Origin: Aquihabitans sp. G128
GTDB taxonomy: Bacteria; Actinomycetota; Acidimicrobiia; Acidimicrobiales; Iamiaceae
DNA: 64,000 nt
Reading direction: 5' to 3'
NCBI RefSeq assembly: GCF_019048865.1
Contig: NZ_CP077604.1
Location: 3,100,001 to 3,164,000, forward strand
In this document: positions 8,493 through 16,973 of the stretch, piece by piece
Layout: every line of letters starts with the position of its first letter
How positions within the stretch are numbered: position 1 is the first letter of the stretch
The notes under the pieces: model-generated
Told to the model about the DNA's origin: nothing
Database searches by the model: none
Seen by the model: the letters and a program-made list of their open reading frames with translations, nothing else
Position numbers and translations under genes: made by a program

Positions 8493-9359
8493 TCAGGACC
8501 GGTCGAGCACCACGGTCACCAGGTCCTCGCCCACGGTGATGCGGCCTGCGTAGCCCCCGTCGCGGAGGTCCTGGGCGAACGCGTCGGCGTCCTCGGGCCG
8601 GTCCGGCGGCGGGATCAGGTGGGTGAGCAGCACGTGGGGCACGGCGGCCCGCTCGGCCATGGCCCCCAGGGCCACGGTGTCGGCGTGGTAGCTGAAGATG
8701 GTCTCGAAGGTGGTGCCGGCGATGAGCGGGGCCAGGGCGGTGGCCCGGCACGCCTCGTGCACCAGCAGGTCGGCGCCGGCGGAGAGGTCCTCGACCTCCT
8801 GGCAAACCCGCGTGTCGCCCGAGACCACCACCACGCCTTCGGGCGTCTCCACCCGGTAGGCCACGGCGTCGGGCACCGGCTCGTGGTGGACGGCAACGGC
8901 CAGGACCCGCACCGTGCCGTCGTCGCTCGTCCAGACCACCTCCGGGGTGGCCGGCACCGCGAACGGGCGGAGGTCGACCCGGATCGGCTCGGCGCCGACG
9001 TGCGCCACCCGCAGGGCCAGGTCCTCGTCGTACGGGTCGAGCATGCGCTCGACGAAGCGGGCGGCACCCCCCTCGGGCGCCACCACCACCAGCGGGCCGG
9101 TGGCCACCAGCTGCTGCTGGATCCAGCGGGTCATGGCCACGTCGGCCAGGTCGACCACGTGGTCGCTGTGCACGTGGGTGACGAACAGGGCCGAGAGGGC
9201 GTGCGGCGCGGTCCCAGCCTCCATCAGCCGCAGCACGGTGGCGCGCCCGGCGTCGAACTGGAGCGCCACGCCGCCGCACCGCACCAAGGTGCCGGCCCCG
9301 GCCCGCCCGGGGCGCGGGTGGGGGACGCCGGTACCGGTGAGCACCACCTCGGTGGTCAC
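8493..9359 (-). CDS. MBL-fold hydrolase, RNase Z/arylsulfatase-like
   Basis: This encodes 288 aa. The metal-binding motif THVHSDHV (HxHxDH) sits near residue 60, with a later VVVSGDTR and LLVHEA as in RNase Z-type beta-lactamase-fold proteins. It follows the FAH-family gene by 7 nt on the same strand. It therefore probably belongs to the ring-cleavage operon, as a hydrolase of a catabolic intermediate rather than as tRNA 3'-processing RNase Z. Substrate unknown. The start GTG at 9359 is the first available after the upstream stop. Confidence 0.8.
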   Translation of the reverse strand: MTTEVVLTGTGVPHPRPGRAGAGTLVRCGGVALQFDAGRATVLRLMEAGTAPHALSALFVTHVHSDHVVDLADVAMTRWIQQQLVATGPLVVVAPEGGAARFVERMLDPYDEDLALRVAHVGAEPIRVDLRPFAVPATPEVVWTSDDGTVRVLAVAVHHEPVPDAVAYRVETPEGVVVVSGDTRVCQEVEDLSAGADLLVHEACRATALAPLIAGTTFETIFSYHADTVALGAMAERAAVPHVLLTHLIPPPDRPEDADAFAQDLRDGGYAGRITVGEDLVTVVLDRS

Positions 9360-9366
9360 GGCCGGC

Positions 9367-10206
<840 letters not shown>

Positions 10207-10234
10207 GGTCGCTCCTTGCGGGGTGGGTGGGGGG

Positions 10235-11125
10235 TCAGGGCTGGCGCAGGGGCTGGTGGCCCCAGGCGCTGATCTGGTCGTAGCGGCGATCGTCGTCCCA
10301 GTCCTCGGTGATGGTGCGGGCCCCGTGGCCCACCTCGACCTGGAAGCCGGCGGGGCTGGCGACGTAGAAGCTGAACATGCCGTCGTTGTCGTGGCGACCC
10401 AGCCCGTTGGGGATGGGCAGCCCCGAGGCCCAGGCCCGATCGAAGGCGGCACCGACGTCGTCGCGGTCGTTGACCTCGAACATGAGGTGGTGGAGCTTCT
10501 GGGGGAGCTCGAAGGGCGCTCGGGCGAGGGCCACCGAGTGGTGCCGCCCGTTGCAGTGGTAGAAGCGGACCTCGAGGTCGATGCCCGGCGCCAGCTCGAT
10601 CTCGAGCCAGTCCGAGCGCCCGAAGCCCAGTCCCTCGCGCAGGAAGGCGTCGGACTCGTCGAACGCGGTGGTGGCGATGACCACGTGGCCGAAGCCGACG
10701 CCATCGGTGAGGAAGCCGCCCGGCACCAGCGCCGAGGCGAAGGGCTGGGCCGCGGCTTCGGGCCCGAGCACCAGCTCCAGCGGCGTGCCCCAGGGCGCCT
10801 CGACCCGCACCAGGCGGGCGACGCGGCGGGCGGCGGCCAGCTCGGTCTCGCCCTCGACCAGCTGGTGGCCGGCGGCTCGCAGCCGCTGGGCCACGACCTC
10901 GAACGCATCGGCGTCGACCGCCTCGAGCGCCACGTAGGCGAGGTCGCCGAGCGGTCCGGCCTCCACCAGCACCCGCTGGGCTCGGTCGTCGTCGCGCCAG
11001 GTGGCGGCGCCGTCGGTCGTGGGCTCGCCAGGCTCCAGGCCGATCACGTCGCCGAAGAACGGGGCGAGGCTGGCCGGGTCCGGCACCTGGATGCCGACGT
11101 AGGCCAGCTCGAGCTCGTGCCGCAC
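10235..11125 (-). CDS. Type I extradiol ring-cleavage dioxygenase (VOC fold)
   Basis: This 296-aa two-domain vicinal-oxygen-chelate protein has family-consistent Fe(II) ligands: His147 (GFGHVVIA), His212 or 213 (LHHLMFEV) and Glu264 (GFQVEVGHG). The closing SFYVASPAGFQVEVG segment matches BphC/HsaC-type catechol dioxygenases, and length is standard. Predicted reaction: O2-dependent meta-cleavage of a catechol or biphenyl-diol. Start GTG 11125 has an AAGGGG site. It is followed by the FAH-type hydrolase and preceded by a marR gene with a perfect palindrome in between. Confidence 0.88.
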   Translation of the reverse strand: MRHELELAYVGIQVPDPASLAPFFGDVIGLEPGEPTTDGAATWRDDDRAQRVLVEAGPLGDLAYVALEAVDADAFEVVAQRLRAAGHQLVEGETELAAARRVARLVRVEAPWGTPLELVLGPEAAAQPFASALVPGGFLTDGVGFGHVVIATTAFDESDAFLREGLGFGRSDWLEIELAPGIDLEVRFYHCNGRHHSVALARAPFELPQKLHHLMFEVNDRDDVGAAFDRAWASGLPIPNGLGRHDNDGMFSFYVASPAGFQVEVGHGARTITEDWDDDRRYDQISAWGHQPLRQP

Positions 11126-11176
11126 CGTGTCCCCTTGCTGCCGACGGTCGGGTCGAACCCTACGTGACGACGTTTA

Positions 11177-11188
11177 CTGTTGCAACAG
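11177..11188. promoter_or_regulatory. Perfect palindrome CTGTTGCAACAG, probable MarR operator
   Basis: A 12-bp perfect inverted repeat sits between the marR stop and the dioxygenase gene. On the minus strand its TTGCAA core lies 17 nt before TAGGGT, so it would overlap the -35 of a promoter for the dioxygenase operon. That placement fits repression by the adjacent MarR protein. Confidence 0.5.
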
Positions 11189-11662
11189 CTACTTGTCGGC
11201 CCACAGGGCCTTCTTGAGCAGGCGGTCGAGCTCGCCGACCTCGGTGGCATCCAGGTTCGACCACTGGCGGCGGTGGAAGGCCTGCAGCTCCTGGGTGACC
11301 TCGTCGAACCGCTCGATGCCCGCAGCGGTGGCGCGCACCAGCACCCCCCGCCGGTCGCTGGGGTTGGGCAGGCGCTCGGCCAGGCCGGCCTTCTCCAAGC
11401 GGTCGATGAGCCGGGTGGCGTCCGACGCCCGGTTCAGCAGCCCATCGGCCACCGCCCCGACCGGCAGGCCCGCCTCGGGATCCTCGGCCAGGCACAGCAC
11501 CCACAGGGCCACGTACTGGGCGTGGGTGAGGTCGAAGCCCCGGCAGATCTCGTCGAGCTGCTCGGTGGAGCGGTTGGCCAGCAGCAGCACGTTGACGTGC
11601 ACGTCGCGGCCCAGCCGCACGGCCTTGCTCTCCTTGCGGGCCACGGCCGGGGCGTGCTTCAT
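11189..11662 (-). CDS. MarR-family transcriptional regulator
   Basis: This 157-aa winged-helix dimer of normal MarR length has the recognition region LPVGAVADGLLNRASDATRLIDRLEKAGLAERL in segments and the wing NPSDRRGVLVRATAAG. ATG 11662 follows a TAGGCT box by 6 nt, so the mRNA is probably leaderless. It lies upstream of, and on the same strand as, the ring-cleavage genes, with the palindrome at 11177-11188 between. Likely a phenolic-ligand-responsive repressor of that operon; the ligand is inferred, not seen. Confidence 0.88.
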   Translation of the reverse strand: MKHAPAVARKESKAVRLGRDVHVNVLLLANRSTEQLDEICRGFDLTHAQYVALWVLCLAEDPEAGLPVGAVADGLLNRASDATRLIDRLEKAGLAERLPNPSDRRGVLVRATAAGIERFDEVTQELQAFHRRQWSNLDATEVGELDRLLKKALWADK

Positions 11663-11668
11663 GCCGGG

Positions 11669-11674
11669 AGCCTA
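11669..11674 (-). promoter_or_regulatory. -10 box TAGGCT, leaderless marR
   Basis: TAGGCT on the minus strand ends 6 nt before the ATG at 11662, giving a transcription start at or next to the start codon. Confidence 0.5.
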
Positions 11675-11754
11675 CGGCTGCCGGTGCAGATGCCGTTGCC
11701 ACACCATCTGTTGCCACGGAAGCTGTGGCGTGCCCGTCCGGCGGCCCGCTGCGC

Positions 11755-12687
11755 TCAGAGGCGATCGGCCGGGTAGCCGGCGTAGGACTGCTTGAAGACG
11801 CCGGAGTGCAGGACCACGGTGGCGGCCGGCTCGCCGGTGGTGGCGTCGGTGAGCGTGCTGCGCACCCAGTACGACTCCGTGCGCCGGCTCTGGCCGAGCC
11901 CGATGACCTCGCGATCGATCCGGTAGTCCTGGCCCACGAAGAGCGGCGCACCCTCCAGGCGCACCTCGAGGTCGAGGAACAGGCCGACCACGGGGCCACG
12001 CAGCGGCAGGTCCGAACCCGCCTTGTAGGCGAGCACGCTGGCCATCTCCAACGGCAGGATGGCCCGGCCCCACGGGTTGTCGTCGGAGCCATACCAGGGG
12101 CTGGGCTCGGTGATGGCGTCGAGCTTCCGCCGCAGCGAGAAGGGATAGAGCTCGCCGTTCGGAGTGTCCAGGTCGACCGATGCGGTGACCGTCGCCGACG
12201 AGCGCTGCCCCACCGAGAGGCGGTCGACGATGAACAGGTCGCCCGGATCGCCCAGGCGGGCGAGGCGGCCCTCCAGCTCGGTGGGGGCGTCGCGTCCCAC
12301 CGACGCCGTGCCGGTGAGGACCGTGCTGCCGTCGGCCTTGGTCGCCGTGGTGTGGGCCCACGTCCCGCCCTCGACGGGGGCCAGCGAGGCGGTGACCTCC
12401 TCGCCCTCGACCACCATGGTCGAGAAGTGGGCGCTGAGGCAGCCGGTCTCGAACCAGCGCCGGCCCCAGGCGGCCACGGCCAGCGGGTCGAACTGCGAGA
12501 AGTGGGTGGGCCCCTCGATCGGCGCGCCGGTGAGCCCGAGGTCGCCGGCGGTCGACGCGTCGTGGACGCTGGCGTGGCCGTCGTAGCTCTGGTCGTCCAG
12601 CAGCTGGCGGGGCTGGCGGGCCGGGCCCACCAGCGTGATCGGCGTGCTGAAGGGCGAGGAGCCGGCGGTGCCGTCGTCGAGCGTCAT
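11755..12687 (-). CDS. Hotdog-fold (MaoC/thioesterase-like) protein
   Basis: This encodes 310 aa with no signal peptide. The pattern of two similar halves, with GPTHFSQFDPLAVAAWGRRWF near residue 60 and later AYKAGSDLPLRGPVVGLFLDL, suggests a double-hotdog protein acting on an acyl-CoA or related thioester. I do not recognise a specific enzyme. ATG 12687 follows TAGAAC by 6 nt. It stands alone: upstream are two hairpin repeats and an aldo/keto reductase, downstream marR. Confidence 0.6.
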   Translation of the reverse strand: MTLDDGTAGSSPFSTPITLVGPARQPRQLLDDQSYDGHASVHDASTAGDLGLTGAPIEGPTHFSQFDPLAVAAWGRRWFETGCLSAHFSTMVVEGEEVTASLAPVEGGTWAHTTATKADGSTVLTGTASVGRDAPTELEGRLARLGDPGDLFIVDRLSVGQRSSATVTASVDLDTPNGELYPFSLRRKLDAITEPSPWYGSDDNPWGRAILPLEMASVLAYKAGSDLPLRGPVVGLFLDLEVRLEGAPLFVGQDYRIDREVIGLGQSRRTESYWVRSTLTDATTGEPAATVVLHSGVFKQSYAGYPADRL

Positions 12688-12791
12688 CGCCGTGTTCTAC
12701 CGCCCGCCCCCCGCCACCGCTCGGACGCCACCTCTGGCGTCGCACCACCCTCGGCAGGGAGGCGCCATCCGGTGACGCCGCCCCCCCTCGC

Positions 12792-12839
12792 AACTTGTGG
12801 GCTGACACCGCCGTTTCCGGCAGCCTGGGCCCACAAGTT
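12792..12839. repeat. Hairpin repeat copy 1a
   Basis: A 48-nt inverted repeat with arms AACTTGTGGGC / GCCCACAAGTT and an inner GCCG..CGGC-type stem. It is a member of a four-copy family in this window (with 12864-12913, 40641-40690, 40737-40786), found as tandem pairs at gene ends. Confidence 0.75.
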
Positions 12840-12863
12840 CATCGACGGACCGCCGGCCCCATC

Positions 12864-12913
12864 GAACTTGTGGGCCCAGAGCGCCGTTTTCGGCAGCGTG
12901 GGCCCACAAGTTC
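12864..12913. repeat. Hairpin repeat copy 1b
   Basis: A 50-nt inverted repeat with a 15-bp perfect outer stem GAACTTGTGGGCCCA / TGGGCCCACAAGTTC and an inner GCCG tttt CGGC stem. It lies 25 nt after copy 1a and 29 nt before the end of the aldo/keto reductase gene. Confidence 0.8.
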
Positions 12914-12942
12914 ACGGAAGGGGGTGGCGGCGCGAGGGGGGC

Positions 12943-13827
12943 TCAGGCGGGGGTGGCGGCGTCGAGCTCGGCGAGGTCGGCGGCAGAGAGGGTGAGGTCG
13001 CCGACGGCGAGGTTGTCCTCGAGGTGGGCCACGCTCGACGTGCCGGGGATGAGCAGGATCGACTCGTCGTGGGACAGCAGCCAGGCGAGGCCGACCTGGG
13101 CGGGGGTGGCGTCGAGGCGGGCGGCGACCGCCTGCACGGTGGGCTGGTCGACCACCTTGGGCAGGTGCGGGAACGCCGAGCCCAGCGGGAAGTAGGGCAC
13201 GTAGGCCACCCCGGCCGCCGAGCAGGCGGCGAGCACGTCGGCATCGGACCGGTCGACCAGGCTGAAGGCGTTCTGCACGCACACGATGCCGGCGGTGGCG
13301 ATGGCGGCCTCCACCTCGGCCAGCGGCGCGGTGGAGATGCCGATGCCGGCGATCTTGCCCTCGTCGCGCAGGGCCACCATCTCCGCGAGCTGGTCCTCGA
13401 GCGGCACCACGTCGGCGCCGGACAGGTCGTGCTCGTGCATGCGCCGCAGGTTCACCGCACCCAGCTGCTCGACGTCGAGGGTGCGGAGGTTGTCCTCGAC
13501 GCCGGCGCGCAGCTCGGCCGGCGTCTGGGCGGGGTGCCAGGCCCCGTCGGCGTCGCGCTTGGCGCCGACCTTCGACACCAGCAGCAGGTCGTCGGGATAC
13601 GGGTGCAGCGCCTCGTGGATCAGCTCGTTGGCGACATCGGGCCCGTAGAACTGCGCCGTGTCGATGTGGTCCACGCCGAGCTCGACGGCCCGCCGCAGGA
13701 CGGCCAGCGCTGCGTCACGGTCACGGGGCGGGCCGAGCACGCCGGGGCCCGGCAGCTGCATGGCCCCGAAGCCCACCCGAGCCACGGAGCGACCAGCGAG
13801 CGAACCAGCGAAGGTGAAGGAAGCCAT
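12943..13827 (-). CDS. Aldo/keto reductase
   Basis: This 294-aa TIM-barrel oxidoreductase has HIDTAQFYG (catalytic Asp and Tyr), LLLVSKVG (catalytic Lys) and the C-terminal NADPH-binding region LIPGTSSVAHLEDNL. Length is normal for the family. I choose ATG 13827 over the in-frame GTG 13836 because that GTG lies inside a TAGCGT -10 box. Substrate unknown. It is monocistronic as far as seen, with the hairpin repeats at its 3' side possibly ending transcription. Confidence 0.88.
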   Translation of the reverse strand: MASFTFAGSLAGRSVARVGFGAMQLPGPGVLGPPRDRDAALAVLRRAVELGVDHIDTAQFYGPDVANELIHEALHPYPDDLLLVSKVGAKRDADGAWHPAQTPAELRAGVEDNLRTLDVEQLGAVNLRRMHEHDLSGADVVPLEDQLAEMVALRDEGKIAGIGISTAPLAEVEAAIATAGIVCVQNAFSLVDRSDADVLAACSAAGVAYVPYFPLGSAFPHLPKVVDQPTVQAVAARLDATPAQVGLAWLLSHDESILLIPGTSSVAHLEDNLAVGDLTLSAADLAELDAATPA

Positions 13828-13834
13828 GGCGTCC

Positions 13835-13840
13835 ACGCTA
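13835..13840 (-). promoter_or_regulatory. -10 box TAGCGT, leaderless aldo/keto reductase
   Basis: TAGCGT on the minus strand lies 7 nt before ATG 13827 and decides the start codon in favour of that ATG. Confidence 0.45.
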
Positions 13841-13880
13841 GGAGCGCGCTCGCGCCCTGCGACCGGCGGGGACGCCGGGG

Positions 13881-14585
13881 TCAGCCGTCGGTGGGGGTCG
13901 GCGGGTCGATCCGGGGGTGGTGCTCGACGGCGATGTGGCGATCCATGAAGACCCGGGCGACCAGCAGCAGCGCCACCCCGTAGACCGCCGTCTGGGCGAC
14001 CGGCACGAGGACGGCGCCGCCGTTGCCCGTCGCCGCTTCGATGAGCTGGCGCGGCCCGTAGAACGGCAGCACCTTGGCGACCCCGGCGTCGGGCCCCACG
14101 GCGAGCTGCATGCCCACCACGCCGATGAGCACCAGCGTGCCCTCCAGCTCGCGGGGCAGCGCCGAACCGACGGCCAGCCCGAACGGCACCGACTGCAGCG
14201 CCACGAGGGCCACGCCCAGGACCAGCACCGCCGGCCGGGCCGGGTGCGACACCGCGCTCATCAGCGCCGTGAACCCGGCGGCGATGACGAGGCCGAGCGG
14301 GCCGAGGAACAGGAGGCGGCCCACCAGGAGCTCGATCGGGCGGTACCCGCCGAGGACCAGCTGCTGGTCGACGCCCTGCGACGACAGGACCGAGAACAGC
14401 GTCGCGCCCGACACCGCGAACGCCATGCCGATGCCGCCGGCCGACAGCGCCTGGCTGCTGTCGCGGCTCGACGCCAGGTAGAAGGACAGCGGCAGGGCGA
14501 CGAGGAGGCCGAGCGCCACGTGGCGCCGGGTCAGGTCGCGCCCGTGCATCTCCGCCATGATCAGGATGCGCCGCACCGACCTCAC
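13881..14585 (-). CDS. ABC transporter permease
   Basis: This 234-aa membrane protein has about six hydrophobic segments (for example HVALGLLVALPLSFYLA, LVLGVALVALQSVPFGLAVG and QTAVYGVALLLVARVF). It lies 13 nt downstream of an ABC ATPase gene on the same strand, so the pair probably forms an ABC-2-type exporter. The RILIMAEMHGRDLTRRH cytoplasmic start is typical of such permeases. Substrate not predictable. Confidence 0.72.
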   Translation of the reverse strand: MRSVRRILIMAEMHGRDLTRRHVALGLLVALPLSFYLASSRDSSQALSAGGIGMAFAVSGATLFSVLSSQGVDQQLVLGGYRPIELLVGRLLFLGPLGLVIAAGFTALMSAVSHPARPAVLVLGVALVALQSVPFGLAVGSALPRELEGTLVLIGVVGMQLAVGPDAGVAKVLPFYGPRQLIEAATGNGGAVLVPVAQTAVYGVALLLVARVFMDRHIAVEHHPRIDPPTPTDG

Positions 14586-14598
14586 GGTCGCACCGCCC

Positions 14599-15216
14599 TC
14601 ATCGGATCCCGTGGCTGCGGGACGGGTGGGCGGGCAGCTCCACCACCCGGTCCACGCGCTCGAGCTCGGCCAGCATGTGGGTCACCACCACGACCGACTT
14701 CCCGGCCTGCCGCCACACCTCGCAGTGGTCCCAGAAGTTCACGTAGGTCCCCCGGTCGAAGCCCTGGTACGGCTCGTCGAGCAGGAGCACGGTGGGGTCG
14801 GTGAGCAGGGCCAGCGCCAGGTTCAGCTTCTGGCGGGTGCCTCCGGAGAGGTCGCGCGTCACGGCCCGCTCGTGGAGCGGGTAGCCGAACTCCTCCAGCA
14901 CAGCGTTGCCCCGCCGCAGCGACTCGGCTCGACCCAGCCCGCTGCCCCGCCCGAACATCACCAGGTGGTCATCGGCGGTGAGCAGCTCGAAGAGGCCCGG
15001 CGCCTGCGGGCAGTAGCCGATGGGCCCGCCCACCCGGACGGTGCCGACGTCGGCCTTGAGGAGCCCGGCACAGATGCGCATGAGGGTCGTCTTGCCGGCC
15101 CCGTTCTCGCCGGTGAGGGCGACCACCTCGCCCCGCCCCACCTCGAGGTCGACCGCTTCGAGGATCGTGGTGCGGCCGTAGCGCTTGCCCACCCCCGAGA
15201 CCACGAGCTGGCTCAT
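14599..15216 (-). CDS. ABC transporter ATP-binding protein
   Basis: This encodes 205 aa with Walker A (TGENGAGKTTLM), signature LSGGTRQKLNLALALL, Walker B LLLDEPYQGFD and switch His in VVVVTHML. Short but complete for an ABC-2-type ATPase. ATG 15216 lies 6 nt after TACGGT, suggesting a leaderless mRNA that also carries the permease gene. The unit is probably an efflux pump. Confidence 0.88.
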   Translation of the reverse strand: MSQLVVSGVGKRYGRTTILEAVDLEVGRGEVVALTGENGAGKTTLMRICAGLLKADVGTVRVGGPIGYCPQAPGLFELLTADDHLVMFGRGSGLGRAESLRRGNAVLEEFGYPLHERAVTRDLSGGTRQKLNLALALLTDPTVLLLDEPYQGFDRGTYVNFWDHCEVWRQAGKSVVVVTHMLAELERVDRVVELPAHPSRSHGIR

Positions 15217-15222
15217 GCGCCG

Positions 15223-15228
15223 ACCGTA
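15223..15228 (-). promoter_or_regulatory. -10 box TACGGT, leaderless ABC operon
   Basis: TACGGT on the minus strand ends 6 nt before ATG 15216. Confidence 0.5.
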
Positions 15229-15320
15229 CCGACGCCAGCGCCGCCGCGCCCGCCGCGCGACGGGGCGCCCGCTGGCCCCGCCTCCGCCAGCCTCGCCGCT
15301 CGGCGCGCGGCGCCGCGGGC

Positions 15321-15905
15321 TCAGGCGGAGGTGGCGGCCTCGTAGGTCAGGAGGGCGAGACCGCCGCCGACGGTCGTCGCCTTCCGCAGGCGCAGCGGCT
15401 TGCGGGCGCTGGTCTCGCCGAACAGGCGCCGACCCGCGCCGAGCACCACCGGGAACACGAACACCCGGACCTCGTCGACGAGGTCGTGCTCGAGCAGCAG
15501 CTGGCCCAGCCGGTAGCTGGCGTAGACCACGAGCTCGCCCTCCTGCTCCTCCTTGAGCCGAGCGACCTGCTCGGCCACGTCGCCGCGCAGCGCCGTGGTC
15601 GGCCCCCACGTGGCGTCGGCGGCATCGAGCTGGGAGGAGACCACGAACTTCTGCAGGCCGTTGAGCCGGTCGGCCCAGGCGCCGTCGCGGTTCGCCCAGC
15701 GGGAGGCGAACCACTCGTAGGTGCTGCGGCCGAGCAGCAGCGCACCGGCTGCGTGGGCCTCGGCCTCGCCGTGCTCGGCCCACGCCACCCGCTCGAGGCT
15801 CCCCGGCGGCGGGAACCAACCGCCCCGGTCGAACCCCTCGGTCCCGTCGGGGTCCTGCACCACCCCGTCGAGCGAGCTGTTGGTGCTGATCGTGATCGTC
15901 GCCAT
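15321..15905 (-). CDS. Dihydrofolate reductase-like (RibD C-terminal family) protein
   Basis: This encodes 194 aa. The N-terminal ITISTNSSLDGVVQDPDG and the LLLGRSTYEWFASRW motif are typical of the RibD-C/YwjB-type reductases, with ELVVYASYRLGQLLLEHDLVDEV and VLGAGRRLF near the end. It probably binds NADPH; the natural substrate of this paralogue family is unknown. ATG 15905 has a GGAGG site. Confidence 0.85.
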   Translation of the reverse strand: MATITISTNSSLDGVVQDPDGTEGFDRGGWFPPPGSLERVAWAEHGEAEAHAAGALLLGRSTYEWFASRWANRDGAWADRLNGLQKFVVSSQLDAADATWGPTTALRGDVAEQVARLKEEQEGELVVYASYRLGQLLLEHDLVDEVRVFVFPVVLGAGRRLFGETSARKPLRLRKATTVGGGLALLTYEAATSA

Positions 15906-16074
15906 GGACGTCCTCCGGTTGCGTCGCGGCCCAGGTGGCTGCGGGTCCGCCGGGTAGACGCCGGGACCGAGCGGAACTCGTCGGTCCCGGATCCGCCGGA
16001 CCCCGCACTCGACCTCGGGGCCCGGGTTCCCGGCATGGCCCTCTGACCGGATCCTCGCCGGGGCCTCGGCCGCC

Positions 16075-16854
16075 TCAGGCGGGGATGCCGGTCCGGGAGG
16101 TGGCCGGGTGGCCGAGGCGGGCAGCGAGCTCGCGGTGCCGGACGCCGGCTACCAGGTGCACGCCGGCGAACGCGCCGGAGGTGCGGATCTGCTCCACCAA
16201 CTCGGCGGCGAGCTCGACGCCGGCGGCCGGGTCGGCGGCGACGGCATCGATCCACGCCTCGGGCACCCGCAGCTCGGGCACCCGCGCCGACAGCCGCCGG
16301 GCCATGGCCGCGCTGGGGACGACCAGCACGGCGGGGTGGATCGGCCCGTCGAAGGCGACGGTCTCGCGCCAGCGCAACAGCTCGTCGATCGACCACGACA
16401 CCTGGACGAAGAGCTGGTGGGCCTCGCGCTTCCACGCCGGCAGGGGACCGAGCCGGGAGGTCACGCCGACCCGGAGGTCGTCGCGGTGCGAGCGGCACTC
16501 CTCGAGCATCGAGCGCACCGTGACGCCGGGGGCCCGCTCGCCCACCTCGGGCTCGTCGCCGTAGACGAGGAGCAGGTCGTCGACGCCGCCCACCATGCAG
16601 GTGAGCAGGTCTCGACGCAGGCCGAGCAGGTTGCGGTCGCGGGCGTTGAGGCAGGCGATGGCGTGGGCGCCCGAGGCGTTCACGCGCTCGGCCACCGCGA
16701 TGCTCGACACGGTGGCCCGGCCCGTGTGGTTGTCGGGCACGAGCACGGCCGTAGCGACGTCGCGGACCACATCGAGCTGGGCGTGGAGCGGACCGAGGTC
16801 GGGTCGCACCGGCGGGTCGACCTCCCAGATCACGTCGAAGCGGGTCGGGGCCAT
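16075..16854 (-). CDS. Methylenetetrahydrofolate reductase-like protein
   Basis: This 259-aa TIM-barrel protein shows MetF-type motifs: VLVPDNHTGRATVSS, ACLNARDRNLLGLRRDLL (the DxN region used for flavin and folate binding) and VGGVDDLLLVYGDEP. It is shorter and more diverged than housekeeping MetF, so the true substrate may differ. ATG 16854 follows TACCGT by 6 nt. It is divergent from the MocR regulator at 16974, with shared inverted repeats between, so it is the likely target of that regulator. Confidence 0.72.
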   Translation of the reverse strand: MAPTRFDVIWEVDPPVRPDLGPLHAQLDVVRDVATAVLVPDNHTGRATVSSIAVAERVNASGAHAIACLNARDRNLLGLRRDLLTCMVGGVDDLLLVYGDEPEVGERAPGVTVRSMLEECRSHRDDLRVGVTSRLGPLPAWKREAHQLFVQVSWSIDELLRWRETVAFDGPIHPAVLVVPSAAMARRLSARVPELRVPEAWIDAVAADPAAGVELAAELVEQIRTSGAFAGVHLVAGVRHRELAARLGHPATSRTGIPA

Positions 16855-16860
16855 GGCGCC

Positions 16861-16866
16861 ACGGTA
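16861..16866 (-). promoter_or_regulatory. -10 box TACCGT, leaderless MTHFR-like gene
   Basis: TACCGT on the minus strand ends 6 nt before ATG 16854. Confidence 0.5.
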
Positions 16867-16910
16867 CGGATGGACCGCGTCCCGCAGAAGGCACAGGTGG
16901 TCCACATCTG

Positions 16911-16960
16911 GACCGGTACAGATCGTCCGTAGCTCACGTCTCGCGCCTTCTGTACCGGTC
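16911..16960. promoter_or_regulatory. Inverted repeat pair, candidate MocR operator
   Basis: GACCGGTACAGA (16911-16922) and its exact reverse complement TCTGTACCGGTC (16949-16960) lie 38 nt apart in the divergent promoter region. The right copy directly abuts the -10 of the MocR gene. The left copy is itself part of an 18-nt near-palindrome centred on ACCGGT. Suggests autoregulation and control of the 16075-16854 gene. Confidence 0.55.
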
Positions 16961-16966
16961 TAGGGT
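16961..16966 (+). promoter_or_regulatory. -10 box TAGGGT, leaderless mocR-type gene
   Basis: TAGGGT lies 7 nt before GTG 16974, placing transcription start at the start codon. Confidence 0.5.
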
Positions 16967-16973
16967 CTCGATC

